A stretch of 64,000 bases of DNA, taken from the IMG/VR virus record IMGVR_UViG_3300037264_007554, positions 1-64,000 of that record. One strand, written 5' to 3'. Made by a program: the position numbers and the translations under genes. The notes beneath the pieces were generated by a model. It worked only from the letters and a program-made list of their open reading frames with translations. It had not been told where the DNA came from and searched no databases. Source of the DNA: a virus. Position 1 is the stretch's first letter, and each line of letters starts with the position of its first letter. This document shows positions 47,574-54,810 of the stretch, one piece after another.

Positions 47574-48865
47574 GCTGCCTCCACTTCTCGTGCGCCGTCG
47601 TCGTCGATCTCGATTCGCGTGCCCCAGGGCGCCGCGGGCCCTCCGCCGATCACACACCAGATCGTCTTGCACCACGTGGGCTCAGCGGCCGGAAAACCGT
47701 CGCCCAGGTGCCCGTCGGTCAGCACGATCACTACCTCGCAGCGCGGCCGCGCCTTTTCCAGTTCCACGAATGCGGGCGTCATGTCGGTGCCCCCGCCGCC
47801 CTTGAGTTGCGCGCACGCTGCCGCGATGTCCCGCACCCGCGCGATACCGTGCACCCGGGCATCGATCGCCACCACCGTCACCTGGGCCGCGACCGCGCGG
47901 AGCACGCCCTCGATCTCGGACGCGGCCTCGGCCAATTCTTTGTCGCCCATCGAGCCGGACGTGTCAACGACAACACCGACCTCCGGCACCGGCGCGCGGT
48001 ACGCAGGCAGCACCGGCCGCCCGACGCCGTAGCCGAACCCGGCCTGACGTCGGCTCGGGCGGCCCCAGTGCAGATCGACAGCACCCGGCCGGTAAGCGAC
48101 GGCGTCGCGCACCACACTCGCGAGCTTGGTCCGCCAATCGACCTTCGCCGGAGCGAGAAACTGATCCGCCCAGCGCGCCAGATCCCCCGGCACCGTGCCC
48201 CGGCCCTGCGTCGCCTGCACGGCCTCCGCGACGGTCCGCTTCATCCGATCTAGTTCGGCCTGGGACCGGCCGCCTCCCTCACCACCGCCCGGCTCCTCTC
48301 CCGGTGTCGGATTGCCGCAGCACGATCCGCACTGGCCGCTGCCGACACCGTTACCCTTGCCCTTGCCCTCGCCTGGCTTGCCCTGCCCGCCGCCCTGGCT
48401 CTGCTGCGGCTGCTTCTGCTTCTGCTGATCGAGCAGCCGGAAACGCTCCTCGAAAATCAGCTTCTCCGGCTGCTGCAGGGTCTCGGGGTACACCCATTCC
48501 TTCGGCAACTCGCGGCCCAGCTTTTTCGCGGCGTCGCGCAGCGATTCATTGATGCACGCGTCCTGTGCGACGTTCGCCTGCGACGCAGTCTCCCCGGTCA
48601 CGCCGAGGGCCTCGGCGCGCGTGAAGTGATCGAGCATCACGTGCATGCACTCGTGGAACAGGCCCCAAGCGACCGTCTCCGGCGTCTGCGAATCCACCCA
48701 CGCCCGGCCCCAGTACAGCACGCCGTCCTTGCTCACCGCGAGCGTGGGCACCTGAGAGGACTCACGCCGTACCAGCGTCGCGAAGACGCTTGCCAGGTAC
48801 GGCGCGATGCCCTTCTCGTCGGTGAGCCGCGTGATCGCGACGCCGAGCTTCGTCTGCGCGTCCAT
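47570..48865 (-). CDS. VWA-like protein with HExxH metallopeptidase domain (DUF2201-type)
   Basis: 431 aa. The N-terminal half carries HECMH (71-75), the zinc-binding HExxH motif of putative metallopeptidase domains. A Gln/Gly/Lys linker with four Cys follows (about 148-200), then a von Willebrand A domain with DTSGS (301-305) and a later Thr (GGTDM) and Asp (VLTDGH), which form a metal-ion-dependent adhesion site. This type is paired with MoxR ATPases in bacteria, as here with a 1-nt gap. The pair is thought to remodel or mature target proteins using ATP. Confidence 0.88.
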   Translation of the reverse strand: MDAQTKLGVAITRLTDEKGIAPYLASVFATLVRRESSQVPTLAVSKDGVLYWGRAWVDSQTPETVAWGLFHECMHVMLDHFTRAEALGVTGETASQANVAQDACINESLRDAAKKLGRELPKEWVYPETLQQPEKLIFEERFRLLDQQKQKQPQQSQGGGQGKPGEGKGKGNGVGSGQCGSCCGNPTPGEEPGGGEGGGRSQAELDRMKRTVAEAVQATQGRGTVPGDLARWADQFLAPAKVDWRTKLASVVRDAVAYRPGAVDLHWGRPSRRQAGFGYGVGRPVLPAYRAPVPEVGVVVDTSGSMGDKELAEAASEIEGVLRAVAAQVTVVAIDARVHGIARVRDIAAACAQLKGGGGTDMTPAFVELEKARPRCEVVIVLTDGHLGDGFPAAEPTWCKTIWCVIGGGPAAPWGTRIEIDDDGAREVEAA

Positions 48866-48866
48866 G

Positions 48867-50036
48867 TTACTTGCCCCCCACGAGACCGGCGCCACGGAGG
48901 AGGGGTTCGAGACGCCCGAGCAGCGGCCGGGCCGCGGGCAACGACGTGAGCAACTCTTTCGTGCCGGGGAACGGCTGCGCCCGCGAGAGCACCCGCGCGG
49001 CCGGGATCGCGCAATCCGCCGCGTCGGCGATCACTTCGCCGATCGTCTGCCACAGCTTGGCCGCACGTTCACGGCGCCGCTCCGCGGTCGGAGGAGCCAC
49101 CAGCGCGGCGCACGCACCGAGCACGGCCAGCGTGCGATCCAGGCGGCGCACGTCGTGCTTCCAGTCGACTTTGCCGTCGAGGTAGTCGGCCGTGTCCGGC
49201 AGATCCGCGGTTGCGCGGAAGGTCGCCAGCTCCGAGACCCAGGCCGAGCCGACGAACGCCCCCACGAACTCGTCGGACTCCGACTCGGTCAGGCCGTGGA
49301 CCTTGCTCGCCGCCAGCGCGAGCGCGGCGTACTCGACGGAGCGGCGCGACGGCCACGCCTTACCCGGGGCACCCTGCGCTGGCTGCTTGTGCAGCAACTC
49401 GGGGCGCCTCTGGATGAAGCCCGCGACGAGACCACGGGCAGCCGCGTCGGCACCCGGCCACGCGTCCTGCACGCGCTTCTCCTCGGCGAGAGCGTCGATC
49501 GGAGTGACGTCGCCGGAGCGAAAACCGCCCAGGAAACCAGCGACCCACTCCGTCGTCGACAGGCCGTTGTACTCCAGATGACCGAACCGGTTGCGCAGCG
49601 CCGGGGCCAAATCCCAGCCTCCGGCCGCGTCCCGCACTTCGTTCGCCGCGCCGATCACCCGGGCACGCTTGCCCAGGTAGTGCGACCCGATGGTCCGGAG
49701 CTGCACAGCGCCGAGCAGCGGCGCCTGCAGCGCGGGCGGCGCCGTGTTGATCTCGTCCAGAAAAAGCAGCCCGCCGCGCTCGAACTTCTGCGCGTAATCC
49801 GGCGCCGGGTAATGCAGGAACCCGTCCTCACCGGGGATTGGTACGACCCCGAAAGCGCCCTCGCCGCGCTCGGCCGGGGACAGCCGCTCGTACTGCAGGC
49901 CGGTGCGCGCCGCGATCGACGCGAGCAGACTTGTTTTCCCCACACCCGGGGGCCCCCAGAGCAGGAGCGGCAGGCCCCAGGCCCCCTCGGGGGATGGTGT
50001 GAACAGCGCGGCGTGGATGATCTTCTCGATGCTCAT
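48867..50036 (-). CDS. MoxR-family AAA+ ATPase
   Basis: 389 aa. Walker A GPPGVGKTS (28-36), Walker B LLFLDEINTAPP (90-101), sensor-1 GAANE and arginine finger ALRNRFGH. The MoxR clade loads metal cofactors or remodels protein complexes with VWA partners. First gene of the leftward unit and directly downstream of a repeated-operator region. Confidence 0.9.
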   Translation of the reverse strand: MSIEKIIHAALFTPSPEGAWGLPLLLWGPPGVGKTSLLASIAARTGLQYERLSPAERGEGAFGVVPIPGEDGFLHYPAPDYAQKFERGGLLFLDEINTAPPALQAPLLGAVQLRTIGSHYLGKRARVIGAANEVRDAAGGWDLAPALRNRFGHLEYNGLSTTEWVAGFLGGFRSGDVTPIDALAEEKRVQDAWPGADAAARGLVAGFIQRRPELLHKQPAQGAPGKAWPSRRSVEYAALALAASKVHGLTESESDEFVGAFVGSAWVSELATFRATADLPDTADYLDGKVDWKHDVRRLDRTLAVLGACAALVAPPTAERRRERAAKLWQTIGEVIADAADCAIPAARVLSRAQPFPGTKELLTSLPAARPLLGRLEPLLRGAGLVGGK

Positions 50037-50532
50037 TGGAGTGTCCTTTCGCGAGAGTGATATACGTGTATCACATGGTAGGACCGGGCGGCTATCTTTT
50101 TAATTCACTCTTTTTCAAACTTTCTTCCGACCCCAGCCCGATCCGTGTCAGACCCCCATGTATCATTAGAGGGGCGCCAGAGGGCCGTCCAGGTCGGTTA
50201 AAACGGCTCCCGAGGGTCTTTTTAAGACGGGTCGCGTTATTCAAAAGAGTGCTCGCCAGAACGCATACGCGGCCCGTGGCTGCACGTAAAACGCCAGGCC
50301 CCTTTGCTACACGTATATCAAGATCGCAAAATCGGTATCTCGCGTCATCAAGGGGTTACACGTATGGTCATACGTAAAAAAGTAGGGTTAGTCGTGAATA
50401 GTCGAATAGTTGCAAACGTCCGATTCCGGGCGCGAGCCCGCGACCGGGCGCCTGACCTCCCGCGAAATAAGTTTGAAAAAGTGTGAATGGCAAGAAAATG
50501 TGATACGTCTATATCAGTAGGAGACAGAGACC
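50037..50532. promoter_or_regulatory. Divergent control region with four operator-like repeats
   Basis: The 496-nt gap has no gene. GTGATATACGTGTATCAC (50057-50074, 16 of 18 bp palindromic) lies by the MoxR start. TACACGTATATCA (50308-50320) is an exact inverse match of its core. ACGTATGGTCATACGT (50360-50375) and TGATACGTCTATATCA (50501-50516) are related. Both gene starts share GTTTGAAAAAG(A/T)GTGAAT (50103-50120 minus, 50471-50488 plus), whose TTGAAA may be a -35. One regulator probably controls both directions. Confidence 0.7.
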
Positions 50533-51351
50533 ATGACGACACCAGACCTGAAGAGCTACGATGTGATTTTGGTGAACAGCAGCGCGGGCAAGGACAGCCA
50601 GGCGATGCTCGACTACGTGGTGGCGCTCGCGACGGCCGCCGGGGTGCGTGACCGGGTGTCGGTCGTGCACTGCGATCTCGGGCGCGTCGAGTGGCAGGGC
50701 ACCTTAGCCCTGGCCGAGCGCCAGGCCGCCCACTACGGTGTGCCGTTCCGGGCCGTCTCCCGGCCGCAGGGTGACCTGCTCACCCACATCGAGACCCGCG
50801 GCAAGTTCCCGTCGTCCACGGCCCGCTACTGCACGAGCGACCACAAGCGCGGCCAGGTCCGGCGCGTGATGACGGCCCTGACCGACGCGGTCCGCGCGAC
50901 GGGCGGCACGACCGGGCGCCCGGTGCGCATCCTGAATTGCATGGGGATCCGAGCCGACGAGAGCCCGGCGCGCGCCAAGAAAATCGACTTCCAGCGCGAC
51001 GAGAAGGCCAGCAACGGTCGCCGCTCCGTCGATGCCTGGCTCCCGATCTTCACCTGGACCGTCTCCCAGGTCTGGGATCGCATCAAGGCGTCGGGCGTCG
51101 AGCACCACCGCGCGTACGATCTCGGCATGAAGCGCCTGTCGTGCGTGTTCTGCATCTTCGCTCCCAAGCCCGCGCTGCTGATCGCCGGTGCGCACAACCC
51201 CGAACTGCTCGCCGAGTACGTGCGGGTCGAGGAGAAGATCGGCCACGACTTCCGCAAGGGCTTCAAGCTGCGAGTCATCCAGGACGAGATCGCGGCGGGC
51301 GTCGACACGGCGAAGCTCGCCGACAGCGACACCGGCTGCTGGAACATGTAA
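50533..51351 (+). CDS. PP-loop enzyme, PAPS-reductase-like 1
   Basis: 272 aa. SSAGKDS (16-22) is the PP-loop that binds ATP or PAPS. ARYCTSDHKRG (Cys100) and SCVFCIFAP resemble PAPS reductase and DndC-like proteins. Such enzymes activate or move sulfur, or adenylate a substrate. In phages they are often linked to DNA or tRNA modification. Shine-Dalgarno AGGAG upstream. Confidence 0.82.
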   Translation: MTTPDLKSYDVILVNSSAGKDSQAMLDYVVALATAAGVRDRVSVVHCDLGRVEWQGTLALAERQAAHYGVPFRAVSRPQGDLLTHIETRGKFPSSTARYCTSDHKRGQVRRVMTALTDAVRATGGTTGRPVRILNCMGIRADESPARAKKIDFQRDEKASNGRRSVDAWLPIFTWTVSQVWDRIKASGVEHHRAYDLGMKRLSCVFCIFAPKPALLIAGAHNPELLAEYVRVEEKIGHDFRKGFKLRVIQDEIAAGVDTAKLADSDTGCWNM

Positions 51352-51372
51352 CACCGGAAAGGGACACCGACC

Positions 51373-52521
51373 ATGAAAACAGTTCTCAGTTTCGGGATGG
51401 GCGTCGACAGCGCGGCGATCTTGCTGCGTTGGCTCGATGATCCGGCCTCGCGCGACTTCGACCTCGCCGACCTCATCGTCATCACGGCCATGACAGGCGA
51501 CGAATTCGAGCAGACCCGCATCGACTGTGAAACCCACATCCTGCCGCGCCTGCGGGCCGCTGGCGTGCGTTTCGTGCAGGTCGCGCGCGGCAACCGCCAG
51601 GGCATGCTGGCCGTCCTTGACGACAGCCGCGCGCCCCAGGCAGTGCTCCTCGAAGGTTGGTACAAGCTGTCGCAGGAATGGGAGGAGTCCGGCACCATCC
51701 AGGCCACGGCTGGACAGCGGCTGTGCAGCATCCACGCCAAGGGCGAGATCCTCGACAAGTGGCTGCTGCAGGAGTTCGGCAACCAGCCGTTCCGCCACGT
51801 GATCGGGTTCGAGTGCAACGAGACCGGCCGCCGCGACAAGGACGCAGCCCAAACGCGCGCGACCCAGCCGGACAAAGCCAACCGGATGCCGAACAGAGTT
51901 CCCTGCTACCCGCTCATCGACTGGGCATGGGACCGGCAACGCTGCATCAACTACATCGCTTCGGTGACGAGCGCGGCCTGGGAGAAATCCTGCTGCGGCT
52001 ACTGCCCGTTCGCCGGACAAAACAAGGCCGGGCGCGCGGACTTCGTGCGCCGCTTCCGCCGCGAGCCGGACCGCGCGGCGCAAGCGATCTGGCTCGAACA
52101 CAACGCCCTGGCCTTCCACGACGGCATGAAGCTCTACAAGACCACCACCGTGCGCCAGGTGTGCAAGGATGAAGGTCTCACCGACGGGCTGAAGTTGTTC
52201 GACGAGAAGCTCGCGGCCGTCTCGGAGTGGTCCGTCTACCGCGTCGGCCGCGTCTACAACGGTGCGGCCGTGCCGCCCCGCTCGATTGTGAAAGAGGGCA
52301 CCGGCAGCCGCGCGGCGATGCTGTCGCTGCTCTCGACGTTCGGACAGGTCGAAGTGGACGAACACGACCACCACCGGGTTCACCTTTCGCACAGGCCCGC
52401 ACCAAAGCGTCAAGGCGTCGAGGAATACCTCGTGGTGGCCCCGGCGCACGTGCACGAGAAGACGAACAAGGCGTTCGTGAACGCGCGGGCAAGGCTGGCG
52501 GGGCTCGTGGTCGCGGCCTGA
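51373..52521 (+). CDS. PP-loop enzyme, PAPS-reductase-like 2
   Basis: 382 aa. SFGMGVDS (6-13) is a variant PP-loop. QRLCSIHAKG and a Cys cluster SCCGYCPFAG follow, with an added ~130-aa C-terminal domain. It is not a simple copy of gene 1. Both belong to the same fold and are co-transcribed. A two-enzyme pathway for sulfur-type modification is a fair hypothesis. Confidence 0.8.
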   Translation: MKTVLSFGMGVDSAAILLRWLDDPASRDFDLADLIVITAMTGDEFEQTRIDCETHILPRLRAAGVRFVQVARGNRQGMLAVLDDSRAPQAVLLEGWYKLSQEWEESGTIQATAGQRLCSIHAKGEILDKWLLQEFGNQPFRHVIGFECNETGRRDKDAAQTRATQPDKANRMPNRVPCYPLIDWAWDRQRCINYIASVTSAAWEKSCCGYCPFAGQNKAGRADFVRRFRREPDRAAQAIWLEHNALAFHDGMKLYKTTTVRQVCKDEGLTDGLKLFDEKLAAVSEWSVYRVGRVYNGAAVPPRSIVKEGTGSRAAMLSLLSTFGQVEVDEHDHHRVHLSHRPAPKRQGVEEYLVVAPAHVHEKTNKAFVNARARLAGLVVAA

Positions 52522-52525
52522 ATAA

Positions 52526-52539
52526 TTCTCAAATAAGAA
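52526..52539. promoter_or_regulatory. TTCTCAAATAAGAA operator copy
   Basis: Fourth copy of the shared palindrome, just after the stop at 52521 and 30 nt before the next ATG, which has an AAAGG Shine-Dalgarno. No good -35 lies at the expected distance. Confidence 0.6.
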
Positions 52540-52568
52540 CGTCTCATCAAAACTGAAAGGGGCGCATC

Positions 52569-53018
52569 ATGACCACACCAATCAAAGCCATCCACATCGA
52601 GCGCGCCGAAGGCACCGACGAAGACTGCCGCGCGGGCCAGGGCGTGCACGCTGACTGGGCGAGCGCAGAGGCTCACATCAAACGCATGGCACGCACGGCG
52701 CCCGAGGGTGGCGGCTACGACAAGACCGACATTCGCGTCGAGTGGGCCGACGGCGAGAGCTACGCCTGGCGCTTCGACATGACCCGCGAACACGCGACCG
52801 ATCCGGCGCCGCTCGCGAGCGAACTGCGCAGCATCTCATCCTGCTGGGCCGGGCGCCGCTGCCCTGATCATCTGGATGCAGCCGAGTACCTCAAGCTACG
52901 CGAACGCTTCGCGAAGTACACAGAGACAACGCGTGAAGCGCGCGACGCGGCCTTCGGCCACCTGCTCGACGAATACGAGATCGGGGCATGCACCATACGA
53001 GAGGAAACACGAACATGA
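52569..53018 (+). CDS. Unknown 149-aa protein
   Basis: MTTPIKAIHIERAEGTDEDC, strands then helices; the middle (DIRVEWADGESYAWRFDMT) is a beta hairpin pattern frequent in small phage proteins. 4-nt overlap with the next gene. Possibly a regulator or host-takeover protein; unknown. Confidence 0.72.
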   Translation: MTTPIKAIHIERAEGTDEDCRAGQGVHADWASAEAHIKRMARTAPEGGGYDKTDIRVEWADGESYAWRFDMTREHATDPAPLASELRSISSCWAGRRCPDHLDAAEYLKLRERFAKYTETTREARDAAFGHLLDEYEIGACTIREETRT

Positions 53019-53521
53019 AAATCACTCCGGAAAAATGCCGAGCCTGCAGCGCCGCGCGCTACGTAAAAAACGACAACACAGCAACGTGCGACGGGCACAA
53101 GAATGGCGCTGTGCAGCCCTCCACGCCGACGCAACCGAAACCACCGAAGCCTTGGAAACCTGGCGACGCGATCAACCCCCAGAGCGTCGACGCGGATTCT
53201 CTCGGCGACATCTTGCTCGTGCTCCAGAACGTACTAGATCACATGAAGCACCCGCGCAAGATCGCGCTCGACAAGGAAAAAATTGAACGCGCGCTCGACG
53301 ATGCGAGAGGTTTAGCCGAAGACCTGGGCAAGCTGTCCGGCAACGCGGCCGACGCAGAAAACTACATCGACGAGAACTGGAACGAGAGCGCCGTCGACGC
53401 GCTCGACACACTCCGTGATGCCCTGACCGACAACCTCCCGCCCTGGGTGTGGTCCGAGGCTCTGGATGCGGCGGAAAAAGGTGATACCATTCGTGTGCGG
53501 AAAGTGTTCGAGCTGTCATGA
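53015..53521 (+). CDS. Unknown 168-aa protein with CxxC
   Basis: ATG at 53015. MKITPEKCRACSAARYVKND, then a Pro/Lys linker, then an acidic helical domain. No family recognised. 4-nt overlaps both sides. Confidence 0.7.
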   Translation: MKITPEKCRACSAARYVKNDNTATCDGHKNGAVQPSTPTQPKPPKPWKPGDAINPQSVDADSLGDILLVLQNVLDHMKHPRKIALDKEKIERALDDARGLAEDLGKLSGNAADAENYIDENWNESAVDALDTLRDALTDNLPPWVWSEALDAAEKGDTIRVRKVFELS

Positions 53522-53901
53522 ACCTCGACGATCTTGTGGGCAAACGCTGGGCCTTTTACGGCGTGGACAACAACACGTTCCGGATTCGAGAGATCGGAAC
53601 CCGCAACACAATCACGCTCGAAGTTGTCGAAGACAAAGAGGACGGATACCGATCTTCTCTCGACAAATTGAGAACGATCGACAGCCCTGCCGAACTGAAG
53701 AAACTCATTTTCTTCAAACGCCCGGTCGTCACCTTGACTGGGCGTAGCGCCGAAAACGATGCCAACATCGTCGAGCTATACAGCGGGACAGACTTCGTCT
53801 GGCTACGCATCGGAACCGACGAGAGCGACTCCTACTACCCTACCTTCGTCTTCAGCTACAACACGCCGGAAGACGCGAGCATCGAGGCGCTGGTACGATG
53901 A
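53518..53901 (+). CDS. Unknown 127-aa beta-rich protein
   Basis: MNLDDLVGKRWAFYGVDNNT, five or six strands (FRIREIGTRNTITLEVVE) and a short helix. Small barrel fold likely. 4-nt overlaps both sides. No family recognised. Confidence 0.72.
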   Translation: MNLDDLVGKRWAFYGVDNNTFRIREIGTRNTITLEVVEDKEDGYRSSLDKLRTIDSPAELKKLIFFKRPVVTLTGRSAENDANIVELYSGTDFVWLRIGTDESDSYYPTFVFSYNTPEDASIEALVR

Positions 53902-54089
53902 CCTGGGACAGAGTCAACGAGCTGCTCGACGCCGGGCAAGACGCCCACGCGATCGAACTCGCGCACAACCTGGCGGCATCCTTACAGCGGCACACGGACG
54001 CCCCGCGCTTCACCCGGCTGCCAAACTACCGAGACATCGAAGTGCTCGACCGAGTGAAGGCCGCGCTGATTCGCAAGGTGCTGTCGTGA
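53898..54089 (+). CDS. Unknown 63-aa helical protein
   Basis: MTWDRVNELLDAGQDAHAIE, helical with balanced charge, TPR-like single motif at most. GTGA overlap with the next gene. Confidence 0.68.
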   Translation: MTWDRVNELLDAGQDAHAIELAHNLAASLQRHTDAPRFTRLPNYRDIEVLDRVKAALIRKVLS

Positions 54090-54367
54090 GCTACATCGCG
54101 ATCCAGGTCACCGAGGAAGGCGGCGAGGAAATTCTCGGCGCGGCTCTCAGCCTCGAACTGCTACGGACGCAAGTGATCGAAGACGTGACCGCGCTCTACA
54201 TCGAGCAAGTGACGACCGACAAGGACAGAGAAGCGATCTGCGTCCTCATGGAAGAAGGGGTCGACAACCGGGTCGCCCTGCACACCGTGCTAGGGCCGGA
54301 CTTCCCGCTGCGCCTGATGCGTTTCGTGAACGACGTCCTGGCGTCGGTGAAGTTCGAGCCTGCCTAG
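54086..54367 (+). CDS. Unknown 93-aa acidic protein
   Basis: GTG start in a 4-nt overlap. Strand then helices (SYIAIQVTEEGGEEILGAAL). Its stop shares bases with the convergent gene (CTAG). No family recognised. Confidence 0.66.
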   Translation: MSYIAIQVTEEGGEEILGAALSLELLRTQVIEDVTALYIEQVTTDKDREAICVLMEEGVDNRVALHTVLGPDFPLRLMRFVNDVLASVKFEPA

Positions 54368-54630
54368 TCTCCGCTCTCTTCGCCCTCTTCACCCTCGTGC
54401 GCGTACCACCAACCCTTTTCCCAGAGCGTGTACAGATCCTTTTCCTTGTCAATCGTGTGCGGGTTGCCGTTGAGCCGTCCACCGGCCTGCGCGAAGTCGA
54501 AGCCCGCGGCGTACGGATCACCCGGAGCCTCGAACACCCGATGACGAACGCCCCGTACACGACGGCGTCCTACCGGTCGCGGGCGCTCTGCGAGTGCGGG
54601 CACAGGTGCCACGGCGGCTAACGCTTGCAC
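54364..54630 (-). CDS. Ribosome modulation factor-like protein
   Basis: The C-terminal ~50 residues (AAGFDFAQAGGRLNGNPHTI .. LYTLWEKGWWYA) follow the RMF pattern: aromatic-x-x-G, A-x-x-G, Asn-Pro, Leu-x-x-x-Trp-x-x-Gly-Trp. RMF dimerises ribosomes in resting E. coli. The ATG at 54630 overlaps the upstream micro-gene; a GTG at 54537 would give 57 aa, close to RMF length. The stop shares CTAG with the convergent gene. A phage RMF could steer host translation. Confidence 0.55.
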   Translation of the reverse strand: MQALAAVAPVPALAERPRPVGRRRVRGVRHRVFEAPGDPYAAGFDFAQAGGRLNGNPHTIDKEKDLYTLWEKGWWYAHEGEEGEESGD

Positions 54631-54764
54631 GCGTTGAAGCGCTTCATGCAGTGGCTGGCCTTTCGGCGGCCTCCCTTACCCCGCATGCAGTGCGAGAGGG
54701 CTTGCTTGCAGTGACCTGGAGCGGCCTTCGCCGCGCGCGCGGCGCCGGTGAGTCGTCTTGCCAT
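54618..54764 (-). CDS. 48-aa Arg/Lys/Cys micro-protein
   Basis: A 49-codon frame: MARRLTGAARAAKAAPGHCK at the start, then QALSHCMRG, a Gly/Lys stretch, and SHCMKRFNACKR at the end. Cys pattern HCKxxLxxC..C..FNxC as in the 57-aa protein at 38951. A promoter (TTGACA, 18 nt, TAGCCT) ends seven bases before the ATG. Likely a DNA-condensing virion peptide (inference). Confidence 0.75.
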   Translation of the reverse strand: MARRLTGAARAAKAAPGHCKQALSHCMRGKGGRRKASHCMKRFNACKR

Positions 54765-54771
54765 GCGTCGA

Positions 54772-54801
54772 AGGCTACGCGAAGCCTCGAACGCTTGTCA
54801 A
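54772..54801 (-). promoter_or_regulatory. Candidate near-leaderless promoter for the 54764 gene
   Basis: Minus strand TTGACA (54796-54801), 18 nt, TAGCCT (54772-54777), then seven bases to the ATG at 54764. Confidence 0.55.
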
Positions 54802-54810
54802 ATTAGGTGG

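Noticed and set aside
48807-52455. Frames of 417 codons (+, 48807-50060) and 583 codons (-, 50704-52455)
   Set aside because: Opposite the MoxR gene and the two PP-loop genes, whose motifs are intact; the mirror frames show no family motif.
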